From: Haloarcula rubra
GTDB taxonomy: Archaea; Halobacteriota; Halobacteria; Halobacteriales; Haloarculaceae
Length of the DNA stretch: 64,000 nucleotides
Assembly (NCBI RefSeq): GCF_019599465.1
Contig: NZ_RKLR01000009.1
Span: 1-64,000, forward strand
Direction of reading: 5' to 3'
Shown here one piece after another: positions 1 to 7,821 of the stretch (its first letter is position 1; every line of letters starts with the position of its first letter). Made by a program: the position numbers and the translations under genes. Under the pieces are notes generated by a model. The model had not been told where the DNA came from, did not search any database, and was given only the letters and a program-made list of their open reading frames with translations.

Positions 1-254
1 TGCATTCGCTGTGCTTCGGCCGCGTATTGCTCCTGGAGGTCGGGGTCATCGACCATGCCAAGATTGCCGGGTTCAGCATCGACTGCTGCTGTCGTATCTC
101 GGACGTCGGTGAAGGACGTGAGTGCGCGTTCCTTCCGATAGTACTGTTCTCCATCGGGTGTTGCGTAGGTGAGGATGATCAGGTTCTGCTCGTCATCGGA
201 GTACGTCCGTTCGACAAGCCAAACACGAACGTCATCTTCAGACTGATTTGACAT
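1..254 (-). CDS. hypothetical acidic protein, C-terminus cut by window edge
   Basis: A minus-strand frame opens with ATG at 254 (MSNQSEDDVRVWLVERTY) and stays open to base 1, so at least 84 residues are present and the C-terminus is missing. Composition is strongly acidic and typically haloarchaeal; the N-terminal part alternates hydrophobic residues like a small beta-rich domain. No catalytic motif or membrane segment is visible. It is the most downstream visible member of the minus-strand accessory genes. Function not recognised. Confidence 0.7.
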   Translation of the reverse strand, partial: MSNQSEDDVRVWLVERTYSDDEQNLIILTYATPDGEQYYRKERALTSFTDVRDTTAAVDAEPGNLGMVDDPDLQEQYAAEAQRM

Positions 255-291
255 ACTTAGACGTCCCCCGATATCCACTAAGGGATTGGTG

Positions 292-954
292 TTACGGCTT
301 GCCGAGACTCGCTGTCTCGAAGGGTGATTCTCCGGTCGGAATGAGCAGCTCCTGTCGGTCTCCGACCCGCTCAGCGAGCTTCCGTTTCAGATACTGTATC
401 GCCGTTGACGGCGTGAAGACGCCCTTGTCGAGCATATCGCCGACGACGTCTTTGAGGGCCGCGAACTGGCCCTGCAGGTGGCCGTCGCCGACCGGCTCGC
501 CGTCGTACCAGCGCACCGTCGCGAGCGCGCCGTTCCCGACTGTCTCTCCCTGTTCGACCGTCTCCGAGTCGTACTGGAGCCCGAACCACAGCGTCCGATA
601 GGCGGTCACCTCGAACGTCGTCGACACCACGAAGAACCCCTCGTGGTGGAGGTAGTCGAGATGGTCCGCGACGATCTCGTCGAGGGTGAGCCCGGTGGCG
701 CGGGGTTTCGGCTCGACGACCGTCGACTGTCGGTCCTCGTCAACGAGGTAGCCGTCGACCGCATCTGCCTCGAGGCCATCGGCAAGCTCTGCGAGGAGCT
801 GTTTCGCCCACTTGGAGTCGGTGTCGTCGCCACCGAACGGCGACTCAGCCGAGATTCGGTGCTTGAGCTTCAGGTTCGCTGCACCCCAATGGCTGTAGTG
901 GTGTGTATACTGTCCGTCCGTGCGTTCGTACGCAACGAGTGCGCGATGTCCCAT
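292..954 (-). CDS. DUF6735-like haloarchaeal protein
   Basis: 220 residues, soluble and acidic. The N-terminus MGHRALVAYERTDGQYTHHYSHWG is what I remember of the haloarchaeal DUF6735 family, which is common on plasmids and has no known biochemical role. I chose the ATG at 954 over an upstream TTG because it gives the family N-terminus. A stem-loop of the recurrent leader type lies about 35 bases upstream. No catalytic motif is evident. Family assignment is from memory; function is unknown. Confidence 0.75.
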   Translation of the reverse strand: MGHRALVAYERTDGQYTHHYSHWGAANLKLKHRISAESPFGGDDTDSKWAKQLLAELADGLEADAVDGYLVDEDRQSTVVEPKPRATGLTLDEIVADHLDYLHHEGFFVVSTTFEVTAYRTLWFGLQYDSETVEQGETVGNGALATVRWYDGEPVGDGHLQGQFAALKDVVGDMLDKGVFTPSTAIQYLKRKLAERVGDRQELLIPTGESPFETASLGKP

Positions 955-988
955 CAAGCAATCACCTCACAGGGCGACCGCGACTGGA

Positions 989-1015
989 TCGCCCCGCACC
1001 CCTCCCGGGGGACGA
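989..1015 (-). promoter_or_regulatory. leader stem-loop, copy A
   Basis: Read on the minus strand: a CCCC/GGGG stem extended by UCG/CGA past a two-base bulge, with loop GGGAGGGGUGC and a GUUGUUC 5' flank. It lies 34 bases before the ATG at 954 and shares the GGGYG loop of eight other copies. Confidence 0.55.
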
Positions 1016-1021
1016 ACAACT

Positions 1022-1402
1022 CTACTCGTCGATCGGGTCGAGGGAACTGAGGTCCGCGTGGAGGACTTCGCCGTCGCGAACGACGTACCGCTTGGCCAGG
1101 ACTGGGAAGCGGCACTTGGTGAACCCCGCCGTCTGGATATCGAACTCTTCGTCGGCTTCGAGGTGGTTGGCGAGTTCTCGCAGGAATTCGTGGGTCACGA
1201 TGCCGCCCTCGTAGTCTGGGAGGCCGTTCTCCCGCGCCTCGTACACCTCAAAGTCGTCGTACCCCCAGATGGTGAGCTCTCCGTCTTCGGTCACCTCCCA
1301 GTCGAGCGTCCCGAAGCAGTAGCTCTCACAGAGCTCGCGGACTGCCTGCGGATCCGATACGATCGCGCCAGTCGACGTCGTCGCAGCTTGCAGTGTCGCC
1401 AT
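1022..1402 (-). CDS. hypothetical protein
   Basis: 126 residues starting MATLQAATTSTGAIVSDPQA. It is soluble and acidic, with no membrane segment, signal peptide or cysteine cluster. The middle (WEVTEDGELTIWGYDDFEVYEAR) suggests a small alpha/beta domain. It sits in the run of small accessory genes, tandem with its neighbours and preceded by a perfect 9-bp leader stem-loop only 17 bases before the ATG. I do not recognise the family. Confidence 0.65.
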   Translation of the reverse strand: MATLQAATTSTGAIVSDPQAVRELCESYCFGTLDWEVTEDGELTIWGYDDFEVYEARENGLPDYEGGIVTHEFLRELANHLEADEEFDIQTAGFTKCRFPVLAKRYVVRDGEVLHADLSSLDPIDE

Positions 1403-1419
1403 GTCTGGAGTTCACGGGG

Positions 1420-1446
1420 TCGCCCCCGCACCCCTGTCGGGGGCGA
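1420..1446 (-). promoter_or_regulatory. leader stem-loop, copy B
   Basis: Perfect 9-bp stem (1420-1428 with 1438-1446) closing the 9-base loop ACAGGGGUG on the minus strand, preceded by GUUUAUC. It ends 17 bases before the ATG at 1402 and is the best-paired simple member of the family. Confidence 0.65.
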
Positions 1447-1493
1447 TAAACCGACGCGAGAGGTGCCTCCCTGGTCGTGGCCGGGGACTCCAG

Positions 1494-1682
1494 TCAGGAA
1501 TCTGCGTGGGCGTCCGCCCCGGCTCCGTCGCTCGGCCGCGTGAGAAGGCTCACCTCTTCCAGGAGGTCTCTCGCGGTCTCGACTCGCTCTCGATCCGCGT
1601 CGTCCAATCGGTCGACGTCGAGTCGGTTGAGATTGCTGAGTATACGATGCATCCGGTAGCCCTGTTTGAACTCTTGCTCCAT
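1494..1682 (-). CDS. small hypothetical protein
   Basis: 62 residues, MEQEFKQGYRMHRILSNLNR..., mostly predicted helical with an acidic C-terminus. The frame extends upstream to 1805, but that stretch runs through the inverted repeat and has poor haloarchaeal composition. ATG 1682 is favoured because a leader stem-loop (1688-1709) ends 5 bases before it. Function unknown; possibly a small regulator or antitoxin-size protein, but nothing shows this. Confidence 0.5.
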   Translation of the reverse strand: MEQEFKQGYRMHRILSNLNRLDVDRLDDADRERVETARDLLEEVSLLTRPSDGAGADAHADS

Positions 1683-1687
1683 CGGAA

Positions 1688-1709
1688 GCGCCTCACCACT
1701 CGCCGGCGC
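1688..1709 (-). promoter_or_regulatory. leader stem-loop, copy C (variant loop)
   Basis: GCGCC/GGCGC stem around loop GGCGAGUGGUGA on the minus strand, with flank GUCUUUCC. The loop has GUGGUGA where other copies have GGGUGA. It is only 5 bases from the ATG at 1682. Confidence 0.5.
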
Positions 1710-1759
1710 GGAAAGACACCCCATCGAGACTGGCGTCGGGCTTGCAGGAGCTCGCTGCC

Positions 1760-1801
1760 TTAACCAACGACCCTCGACGCTACTCGCAGGGTGTTGGTTA
1801 A
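1760..1801. promoter_or_regulatory. long inverted repeat TTAACCAAC...GTTGGTTAA, site 1
   Basis: TTAACCAAC at 1760-1768 is mirrored by GTTGGTTAA at 1793-1801. It lies between the stop of one minus-strand gene (1821) and the start of the next (1682). Sites of the same design occur at 18283-18323 and 32177-32217, so a shared operator or element-specific control site is likely. Confidence 0.65.
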
Positions 1802-1820
1802 TCAACGCCCAGCACTGGCG

Positions 1821-2714
1821 CTACTCGAGACTGGGTCCGTAGCGAGCCGCGCCACACACCCGACACTCCCAGATCGGTTGTCCCGTCCACGCCTCATCCG
1901 GGACCGACTCGTGGGTCTTGAACCGATGGTCGGTCGCCCGTCCACAGGTTTGACAGTCGAGTTCCTGCGTCGTCGGTACCGACGACTCTTGCCGATCAGC
2001 CCCAGCTTCGCCGGCGGATTCGGTCAGCGCCATCGCTGGAACCAGCCACACCGCGTCGACGGCGTCGTCGAGGACCGCGTCGAGACGCGACGCGTCGCGG
2101 ATGCCGTCCCCACGCTGGTCGTAGAGCCGCGTCGGGGCCTGCTCCTGACGCTCCGACGCTTCCTGCCTGTGCCACCCTGTCCGGTCACGGGCGGCACTGA
2201 GAAGCCGCTCTCCCTCTCCTGACGATACCTGAATCGCGTCGGGAAGTGAGGGCCATTGCTCGGCCAGCTGGCGCGCTGGCGCCTCGTCGAGATCGTAGAT
2301 GAGCGTGTAGTCGTCGACGGCCGGCTCCGCCTCGTTGGCGGAGAGGAGGTTCGCCGCGGCGCCGCCCTTCGCGACGGCGCCGTAGAACGTGGTCGACTCG
2401 ACGACCAGGTGGATGATACCGAGATACGTCGTCGACGCTGACTCAACCGAGCTGGTGGCGTCACTCTCGAGATGGTTGGTGAGACAGAACCGGCATTTCG
2501 TCTGGCCGTCTGGGACTGACGCCCCACAGGACCGGCACTCGCCATCGGCGGCCGTCGGCGCATCAGGGTAGCCACCAGCGCTTGTTGCGACGCGTTGCCG
2601 CCGGGGGGCACCCTCACAGCCGTCGTCCAGCCTCGTGTCCGGAATGTGGGACGCCTCGCCGGTCGGCCGCAGTTCGGCAAAGTCAGTATATCGGTTGTGC
2701 ATCGGTTGGCTCAT
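1821..2714 (-). CDS. protein with two zinc-ribbon clusters
   Basis: 297 residues from ATG 2714. Two four-cysteine clusters are visible: CRSCG...CRFC near residues 60-77 and CQTCG...CRVCG near the C-terminus. Each would bind one zinc. Between them is an acidic region of about 150 residues without a recognisable domain. No signal peptide or membrane span. It resembles haloarchaeal plasmid proteins of unknown role; nucleic-acid or protein binding through the ribbons is an inference. It diverges from the winged-helix gene at 2839. Confidence 0.65.
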   Translation of the reverse strand: MSQPMHNRYTDFAELRPTGEASHIPDTRLDDGCEGAPRRQRVATSAGGYPDAPTAADGECRSCGASVPDGQTKCRFCLTNHLESDATSSVESASTTYLGIIHLVVESTTFYGAVAKGGAAANLLSANEAEPAVDDYTLIYDLDEAPARQLAEQWPSLPDAIQVSSGEGERLLSAARDRTGWHRQEASERQEQAPTRLYDQRGDGIRDASRLDAVLDDAVDAVWLVPAMALTESAGEAGADRQESSVPTTQELDCQTCGRATDHRFKTHESVPDEAWTGQPIWECRVCGAARYGPSLE

Positions 2715-2838
2715 AGTTTCAGTCGGTTTCGTATTTCAACGTCCGGACGCCTTCGCTCGTAACAAACTCTTGATTATGCGAGATAGTACAATCATATATG
2801 GGAGTTCAGCGCCAACACTGTCGCAAGAGGTGCCAAGC

Positions 2839-3390
2839 ATGTCCGAATCCTCGCGAGATGGGGTCCAGTCGTGGACTGAGTCGATGAGCGCCCGCGACCG
2901 CATTCGAGCGGTCACCGAGACGCTTCGCGAACCGCGGTCGGTCAACTGGATCAGCGAGCAGGCCGACGCCGCCTGGAGTACGACCAACGACGAACTTCAG
3001 GATCTCGTCGACCAGGGCCAGCTGCGTCGCGTCGAGGCCGGTGAGACGACGCGCTACCAGCCGGACTACACGCGTCTGCTCTTCGAGGAGATCCGGACGC
3101 TCATCGAGGAGAACACGCGCGAAGAGCTGCGCAGCGAATTGGCCGCGATCACCGAGGAGATCGAGGAGTGGCAGGCGACCTACGACGTCGAGACGTGGGA
3201 GGAGCTCGAACAGTCGCTCGCCGACGGTGACCTTGCAAGTGCGGAGCTCCACGAGCGCCGTGAGGTGATCACGCGGTGGGAGGAGAATCTGGAAGACCGT
3301 CGCCTCATCAAGCACGCGTTGACGCTCTACTCGGATGTCGAAGCCGCTCGTGAGCAGATGATGGACGTGGCTGACCGCTCCATGCGCTAA
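2839..3390 (+). CDS. winged-helix DNA-binding protein (DUF7342-like), orphan copy
   Basis: 183 residues from ATG 2839; a TATA-like CATATATGG lies about 45 bases upstream. The N-terminal 75 residues fit a winged helix (SVNWISEQADAAWSTTNDELQDLVDQGQLRRVE with a wing GETTRYQPD). The C-terminal half is a long acidic helical region (EELRSELAAITEEIEEWQATYDVETWEELEQSL) like that of the proteins at 3847-4359 and 17646-18179. Those two sit beside an HFHP protein gene on the same strand; this one converges on that gene with 7 bases between. Likely a regulator or antitoxin-like partner. The family name is from memory. Confidence 0.7.
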   Translation: MSESSRDGVQSWTESMSARDRIRAVTETLREPRSVNWISEQADAAWSTTNDELQDLVDQGQLRRVEAGETTRYQPDYTRLLFEEIRTLIEENTREELRSELAAITEEIEEWQATYDVETWEELEQSLADGDLASAELHERREVITRWEENLEDRRLIKHALTLYSDVEAAREQMMDVADRSMR

Positions 3391-3397
3391 TGCCGTC

Positions 3398-3850
3398 TCA
3401 CGGCGGGTTTGATGCGCTATTCAGCTGGTCCATGTTGTCGTCCTCGTACGCTGCTCGCCACATTGTATGGACTGCACGAGTCACGAGTGAGACCTCGGTC
3501 ACGTCGATACAGGACGGTTCAGCTGCCGTCGTGGCAGCCTCGGGCGAGGGATGAAAGTGGGTCTCGGGAGAGTGTGTATTCGGGTGGCGATCGAAGCGCC
3601 AATTGACGTCGTCGCTATCGACGTAATGGAACGAGTACATCCCCAATTCGCTCCATTGGATATCGAGTCGAGCGCTCTCGGCGTTGCCAAGCCCGTCGCT
3701 GAGACTGATCTGCAGTTCCGTGGGGGCGACGACGTCGTCGTACGCTGTTTCGTCTACAAGCGGTTCGAGTTCGAGCCAGAGGTCACGAATCCGCTGGAGT
3801 GCCGGAAGATAGATTGGTCCGAACTCGCCGGCGCGGTCGTCATCGCTCAT
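3398..3850 (-). CDS. HFHP-motif protein, possible TumE (DUF6516)-like toxin, copy 1
   Basis: 150 residues; ATG 3850 overlaps the stop of the upstream winged-helix gene by 4 bases (ATGA), so the two are translationally coupled. The core DVNWRFDRHPNTHSPETHFHP (residues 81-101) has four histidines and is shared with the protein at 17203-17637. The motif and the partnership with an HTH protein recall the TumE/TumA toxin-antitoxin pair, whose toxin has a similar aspartate and histidine-rich stretch; this is inference. It could instead be a metal-binding accessory protein. Confidence 0.6.
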   Translation of the reverse strand: MSDDDRAGEFGPIYLPALQRIRDLWLELEPLVDETAYDDVVAPTELQISLSDGLGNAESARLDIQWSELGMYSFHYVDSDDVNWRFDRHPNTHSPETHFHPSPEAATTAAEPSCIDVTEVSLVTRAVHTMWRAAYEDDNMDQLNSASNPP

Positions 3851-4359
3851 ACAGCGAGCTGGTGGCTGGCCTCGTCGTAGGCGAGTGCTGCTTGGGCAAC
3901 GGCGAGATTCTGCCGCGTCGTTCGCCACGCGGTGAGATCGTCCCAGCCCGCTGTCTCGTCGGCGTCGAGTTGCTGGGCGAGTTCCTCCGGTGACACCACG
4001 TCGTAGCGGTCCTCGTAGCGCCGGATATCGGTCTTCATCTCCTGGATGCTGTCGAGTAACTCCGGCCGATCGACTTCCTCTCGGAGCTCGCGGATCCGGG
4101 ACATCAATATTCGGTCGCTGTTGCGCTTGTACAGCGTTGTTTGGCCGTCCGGTTCCGTCTCGGCGAACCCGGTGTTCACGAGGGTCTTACAGTGGCGACG
4201 CGCCGTCGGTTCGCTCACGAGGGCACGGTCGGCGATCTCGACCGCCGACTGCCCGTCGTGGGTCTGTTCGACGATTTCGTACACTCGCTCGAACGGCGTG
4301 GTGTCGTCTTTCCAGTCCGCCTTGACCTGCTCGTTGACGTCGTCCCACGTCTCGGTCAT
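3847..4359 (-). CDS. winged-helix protein (DUF7342-like), possible antitoxin, copy 1
   Basis: 170 residues from ATG 4359. Residues 1-80 form a winged helix (SAVEIADRALVSEPTARRHCKTLVNTGFAETEPDGQTTLYKRN), followed by an acidic helical region with LREEVDRPELLDSIQEMKTDIRRYEDRYDVVSPEELAQQL. It is coupled by ATGA overlap to the HFHP protein gene. Upstream, the 13-bp palindrome TTTTCTGAGAAAA lies next to the TATA-like AAATTATTTG about 29 bases before the ATG, as expected for an autoregulated antitoxin or repressor. Family DUF7342 from memory. Confidence 0.7.
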   Translation of the reverse strand: MTETWDDVNEQVKADWKDDTTPFERVYEIVEQTHDGQSAVEIADRALVSEPTARRHCKTLVNTGFAETEPDGQTTLYKRNSDRILMSRIRELREEVDRPELLDSIQEMKTDIRRYEDRYDVVSPEELAQQLDADETAGWDDLTAWRTTRQNLAVAQAALAYDEASHQLAV

Positions 4360-4390
4360 ACTGGGTGCTATGCGGGCTAGGAACAAATAA

Positions 4391-4403
4391 TTTTCTGAGA
4401 AAA
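4391..4403. promoter_or_regulatory. palindrome at promoter of the winged-helix gene
   Basis: TTTTCT-G-AGAAAA, perfect over 13 bp, next to the AT-rich TATA-like element 29 bases before the ATG at 4359. A plausible binding site for the winged-helix protein itself. Confidence 0.4.
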
Positions 4404-4439
4404 CTATCTCTTTTTGTCTGTGTTCGTGCAGGAGCGTTC

Positions 4440-5366
4440 TCAGGCTACCTGCTCTTTTAGTGTCTCGTAATGCGCCCGGACAGTCGTCGGCGTGACGTTC
4501 CCGGACTCGGCGACAGCACACTGCGTCACCCACCGCCCCTGTTCTTGGCCGGCCGTGTAGAGACAGGCTGCGGCGAAGCCGGCCGGGTGGACGCCGGTCG
4601 TCACCCCCGCCTCCTCGGCTGCTTCGGCAAGTACTCGCGCCCGGCGTCGGATCCGCTCCGAGCAGTCGAGGTCGGATGCCAGCCGCGGAATGTACATCGT
4701 CGGCCTCACGGGTTTGGCTGGGAGTCCCAGCTCCTTGTTGAGTGTCTTGTACGCGTTCGTGACCCGCGATTCCCCGACCGTCGCCACCGCCACAATGTCG
4801 TCGAGGAGCTGCGACCGGCCGTTGCACCGGCAGGCCCCGTAGACGCTGGCCGCGGCGATGGCCTCGATGGATCTGCCACGAAGCAGATCCTCGTTCTGGG
4901 CGCTCCGGAAGAGCTGACACGCCTGGTCACGGACCGAATCGGAGAGGTCGAGCGCGCTGGCCAGACGGCGCACCTCGCCCAACCCGTGTGCGAGATTCCG
5001 TTCCGCTTTCGACCGCCAGCGCCCACGGGTCTGCTCACGACGCATCCGCGCGAGTCGCCGTCGCTTCTGCCCAGAGATCTCGTTCCCCTTCGCGTCGGTA
5101 CCGCGACCGATCTCCGTCGACAGGCCGCGATCGTGGCGGGCCGCAGTGAGTGGAGCGCCCGTTCGCTCGCGCTCCTCGTCGTCGTACGCCCGCCACTCCG
5201 GCCCGTGATCGATACGCTGTTCGTCGATGACCAGGCCACAGTCCTCGCAGACCGTTTCGACCGCGTTCGTGGTGACTCGACCGTCGCACTCGGGACACTG
5301 GTTCGCACTCGATTCCGTTCGGACGTCTTCGTCGAAGCCCGTTTCGTAGATGTCTCTGGTTGCCAT
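4440..5366 (-). CDS. tfb: transcription initiation factor IIB (TFB), divergent accessory paralogue
   Basis: 308 residues from ATG 5366. An N-terminal zinc ribbon (CPECDGRVTTNAVETVCEDCG) and a B-finger-like segment (IDHGPEWRAYDDEERERTGAPLT, then HDRGLSTEIG) are followed by two cyclin-fold repeats (RRLASALDLSDSVRDQACQLFR...; IPRLASDLDCSERIRRRARVL...). TFB recruits RNA polymerase to TBP-bound promoters and contacts the BRE. Haloarchaea carry several TFBs; plasmid copies can direct subsets of promoters. An upstream frame extension lacks family sequence. A leader stem-loop sits 41 bases before the ATG. A second TFB lies at 53678-54640. Confidence 0.93.
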   Translation of the reverse strand: MATRDIYETGFDEDVRTESSANQCPECDGRVTTNAVETVCEDCGLVIDEQRIDHGPEWRAYDDEERERTGAPLTAARHDRGLSTEIGRGTDAKGNEISGQKRRRLARMRREQTRGRWRSKAERNLAHGLGEVRRLASALDLSDSVRDQACQLFRSAQNEDLLRGRSIEAIAAASVYGACRCNGRSQLLDDIVAVATVGESRVTNAYKTLNKELGLPAKPVRPTMYIPRLASDLDCSERIRRRARVLAEAAEEAGVTTGVHPAGFAAACLYTAGQEQGRWVTQCAVAESGNVTPTTVRAHYETLKEQVA

Positions 5367-5407
5367 GAATACACACGAGGGGACGCACGCGAATCGCGCT
5401 CTCGGAA

Positions 5408-5430
5408 TGCCCCTCACCCATCACGGGGCA
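5408..5430 (-). promoter_or_regulatory. leader stem-loop, copy D
   Basis: UGCCCC/GGGGCA stem (5408-5413 with 5425-5430) and loop GUGAUGGGUGA on the minus strand, flank GUGUAUU, 41 bases before the TFB start. Confidence 0.6.
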
Positions 5431-5439
5431 AATACACAC

Positions 5440-5600
5440 CACACGGGACGGCGCTGACTCCGATGGACTGCGGTGGCGAAAGCCCGGCCGCGCAACGGCG
5501 CGCAGCGCCGTGAGCAGCCCGGACCGTGGAGGTGGTGGGAGGTGGCGGTGACCGCTACACACCAGCAAAAAAGGGGCGCGTCGCCCTGGCTCCTCCTCGA
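5440..5600. repeat. GC-rich intergenic stretch with orphan U-tract, diverged R1-like repeat
   Basis: No gene is seen between 5367 and 5662. The stretch is GC-rich and ends in CAGCAAAAAAG (5563-5573). The layout (GGTGGTGGGAGGTGG, then CACACCAGCAAAAAAG) resembles the R1 repeats at 7321-7407 and 9256-9350, where the tract is an oligo-U terminator on the minus strand. Here no minus-strand gene precedes it, so it may be a relic. Confidence 0.35.
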
Positions 5601-5662
5601 CCGGGATGTCTGAATCCCAACCAGACTACATTTATTGGTGCCCAAGTCGTAGTTTTCCCGTT

Positions 5663-6058
5663 ATGAAACCCGATACGCGCGAAATCATCAACGAGGAGCT
5701 CTGGCGGAGCGTCGTCTGGCTGGCCATCGGCCTGTTTGGCTGGTCGCTTATTCTCACGTCGACGGATGTGCTTGCGGCATCAGCACTCACCGCGCTGGGA
5801 TTACCTCTCCTCACGGCTGCGGTGCTGGCAGCCCTAATGGTTGGGATCCGTCTCGCGACTGGCTTGGAGTTAAAAGCGAAGACCGAAGGCAGCCAGCTCC
5901 TCTGGTTGATTGTCGGGAGTGTGCTCGGTGGATTCGTCGTGCTCTACGACGTGCTCGTGAACGGACGTGGCCCACTCATCATCCTCGGCTACGCTGTCGC
6001 TGTCGGGTTCGGGGTCCTGATCTGGCGTGTTGCTCGGCGACAACAGTCGACAGTGTGA
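5663..6058 (+). CDS. small membrane protein, four spans
   Basis: 131 residues from ATG 5663; TACATTTATT about 30 bases upstream is a good TATA element for a leaderless message. Four hydrophobic segments are visible (about 15-32, 37-60, 77-96 and 103-123), with a basic C-terminus RVARRQQSTV. No catalytic motif. The next membrane gene begins 2 bases after the stop, so the two probably form an operon. Function not recognised. Confidence 0.65.
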   Translation: MKPDTREIINEELWRSVVWLAIGLFGWSLILTSTDVLAASALTALGLPLLTAAVLAALMVGIRLATGLELKAKTEGSQLLWLIVGSVLGGFVVLYDVLVNGRGPLIILGYAVAVGFGVLIWRVARRQQSTV

Positions 6059-6060
6059 GA

Positions 6061-6276
6061 ATGGATTGGCTCACTGCATACAACGGCCTCCTCGTTCGTA
6101 TGGGACTGTATCTTTTGATTTTCTGGCCGACGGTCGGGTACTATGTGTACCGGGATTCGGTGAAACGAGGATTGTCCTCGCCGCAACTTCGCGGGGTCAC
6201 GTATGGGTTCCTGGGAGTACCGGGGCTGCTCGTCTATTTGTACCGGAAATCTCGTGCAGAGACGCAGTCAGCGTAG
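6061..6276 (+). CDS. small membrane protein, two spans
   Basis: 71 residues, MDWLTAYNGLLVRMGLYLLIF..., with two hydrophobic segments (about 12-28 and 46-62) around a basic loop (RDSVKRGLSS). A GTG at 6055 overlaps the stop of the preceding gene, but the ATG at 6061 is the likelier start. Co-transcribed with the four-span protein upstream. Function unknown. Confidence 0.55.
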   Translation: MDWLTAYNGLLVRMGLYLLIFWPTVGYYVYRDSVKRGLSSPQLRGVTYGFLGVPGLLVYLYRKSRAETQSA

Positions 6277-6451
6277 CCGTCGAGGTATAGCCACAGAGAA
6301 CGGTTCGAACAGCAGCATCTGCGGACAGTTGGACCCTATCAAACGAGCGCTATGTACGATAAGCCTCCCTCAACTCACCATCGCCTGTTTTCATCCCATA
6401 ACATCGACCGACCACTCTAATTGGTAGTTACAGGGTATTGAGTGAGCCATC

Positions 6452-6835
6452 TCAATTGACAATTGACGGCCCATACTGAAGAACCAGCCCAGGAATAATT
6501 ACGCCGACGAGAATGAGGACGCCGACAAGCACCGTATACGGAAGAGCAGTGAAGGTACTCAATCCGAGGAAGAGGGCCACCGCTACGAATACACAGACTG
6601 AAATCACAACGTTCTCGCGGGAAACAAGTGGTTCGTTCCGTACAATGATGACCATCGAAACAGCCAGCAGTACTAAAATCGCGATTACTGCAGCGGTGAA
6701 CACCTGCATTGAGTCGATTGCAAGTCCGTAGAACAACCCCAGACCGGCGAGCACGTACGCAAGCCCCAAGGCTGCGAGCCCGGCCAACTCTGTGCGTGAA
6801 CGGTCGGTTTCCTCGTTGTCCACAGTTGTTGGCAT
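6452..6835 (-). CDS. membrane protein, four spans
   Basis: 127 residues from ATG 6835: a hydrophilic N-terminus (MPTTVDNEETDRSRTE), then four hydrophobic helices with a basic turn (IIVRNEPLVSRENVV) between the second and third. No motif identifies a transporter or enzyme. It is isolated, convergent with the genes at 5663-6276 and divergent from 6981. Probably real because of its composition and clean start; function unknown. Confidence 0.6.
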   Translation of the reverse strand: MPTTVDNEETDRSRTELAGLAALGLAYVLAGLGLFYGLAIDSMQVFTAAVIAILVLLAVSMVIIVRNEPLVSRENVVISVCVFVAVALFLGLSTFTALPYTVLVGVLILVGVIIPGLVLQYGPSIVN

Positions 6836-6980
6836 GTGATTATTTTGATGGCCACGATATAAAACACCCTGTGCATTGTCGGGGAATTGATCGCTGAGAC
6901 CAGCCTACAGTATTCGTTTGATAGAATCTCCATGTTGCATACAGGGAAAGTATTTCCCTCTCACAGACAAGTATTAAGAT

Positions 6981-7226
6981 ATGCGATTTATGGGACTGGG
7001 GAAGTGGGAGATCGCCTCGATTCTGGCAATGGCGGCCGTTGCCGGTATTTTCGCGTATTCCCGGGCGGGGATGGGAGGTATCTCACTCCTTGTTAACGTA
7101 CTTCTACAAGTCGTGATAGTTCTCGTCGTTGGAATCGGGTTCTTCCTGCTATTACATCATCTTGGCTTCTATCCCGGCATTGCGGACGACTACTTCGCTC
7201 GTCGAAAAGAGGACAAGAAAAAATAA
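6981..7226 (+). CDS. small membrane protein
   Basis: 81 residues from ATG 6981. Two hydrophobic stretches (about 11-26 and 35-60) and a charged lysine-rich tail (YFARRKEDKKK). No motif recognised. It marks the left edge of the gap that holds the truncated RPA-like fragment and the R1 repeat. Confidence 0.5.
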   Translation: MRFMGLGKWEIASILAMAAVAGIFAYSRAGMGGISLLVNVLLQVVIVLVVGIGFFLLLHHLGFYPGIADDYFARRKEDKKK

Positions 7227-7320
7227 GCACGCTCTACGTACCAGTCACGTCAGGAAGCATAGATTGATCTCGACCTCTGGAGGGACTGTCTATGATCTCC
7301 TCTGTTAGTCCGTCTACAAG

Positions 7321-7407
7321 GTCGTGGCTGCGCGCGCAGCGAAGCGAGCACGGAGCGGAGGGTGGGGCGGTGGGGCTTGGGTCGGTCTGGCACACAGCAA
7401 AAAAGAG
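7321..7407 (-). repeat. R1 direct repeat, left copy, with U-tract terminator
   Basis: GC-rich block (GTGGCTGCGCGCGCAGCGA..., CACGGAGCGGAGGGTGGGGCGG, GGGCTTGGGTC) ending with CACACAGCAAAAAAG. The same order of blocks occurs at 9256-9350 in the same orientation. Read on the minus strand the A-run is a U6 tract just after the stop of the truncated RPA-like fragment, so it likely serves as terminator. Confidence 0.65.
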
Positions 7408-7422
7408 GGTTGCTTCGACTGG

Positions 7423-7580
7423 CTATTCTTCCCACCACCGACCGCGCTCTGGGAATTCGATCCGACTCCAGCCCGTGATCGCGAGACTGCACCGACCTTG
7501 GTACCAATTTCTTAGCGTACTTGAATTGGGCTTCCTCAATTCTTGAACCACCGCCTGCTCCGAAGGATGTTCTTCCTTGA
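7423..7580 (-). pseudogene. truncated C-terminus of an RPA-like gene
   Basis: The minus-strand reading NWYQGRCSLAITGWSRIEFP, continuing ERGRWWEE and stop (stop at 7423), matches the last residues of the intact protein at 9366-10232 at about 25 of 28 positions. Similarity fades upstream (SEQAVVQEL against SQQTVVQEG) and there is no start codon. It is the displaced 3' end of a related gene. Together with the R1 repeats it brackets the cassette carrying the LAGLIDADG protein. Confidence 0.75.
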
Positions 7581-7660
7581 TATTCTGTAGATCAGGTACT
7601 ATACAAATCTATGAACGGATTGTGGGAGAAGCTGTCAGTTCCGGTGGGTATTTCTAAGCC

Positions 7661-7751
7661 CGTGCTGTATAAACAGCGCATATTCAGCACGGAGGGGATG
7701 TCAGAATCATGCTGTCCGAATCGCTCAGTGTAGAGCCTACATTCAGCACGA
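7661..7751. repeat. small repeats ATTCAGCACG and hairpin in a gene-free gap
   Basis: CGTGCTG (7661-7667) is mirrored by CAGCACG (7685-7691), and ATTCAGCACG recurs at 7741-7750. The rest of 7581-7821 shows no gene. The pattern resembles ends left by small insertion sequences, or it may be a short RNA hairpin. Confidence 0.4.
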
Positions 7752-7821
7752 CTAGTCCTTTATTTCACCCACTTCCTTCTGAACCAGCCGTTAGGTAGGT
7801 GTGCGAACTGAACGAGATGGT

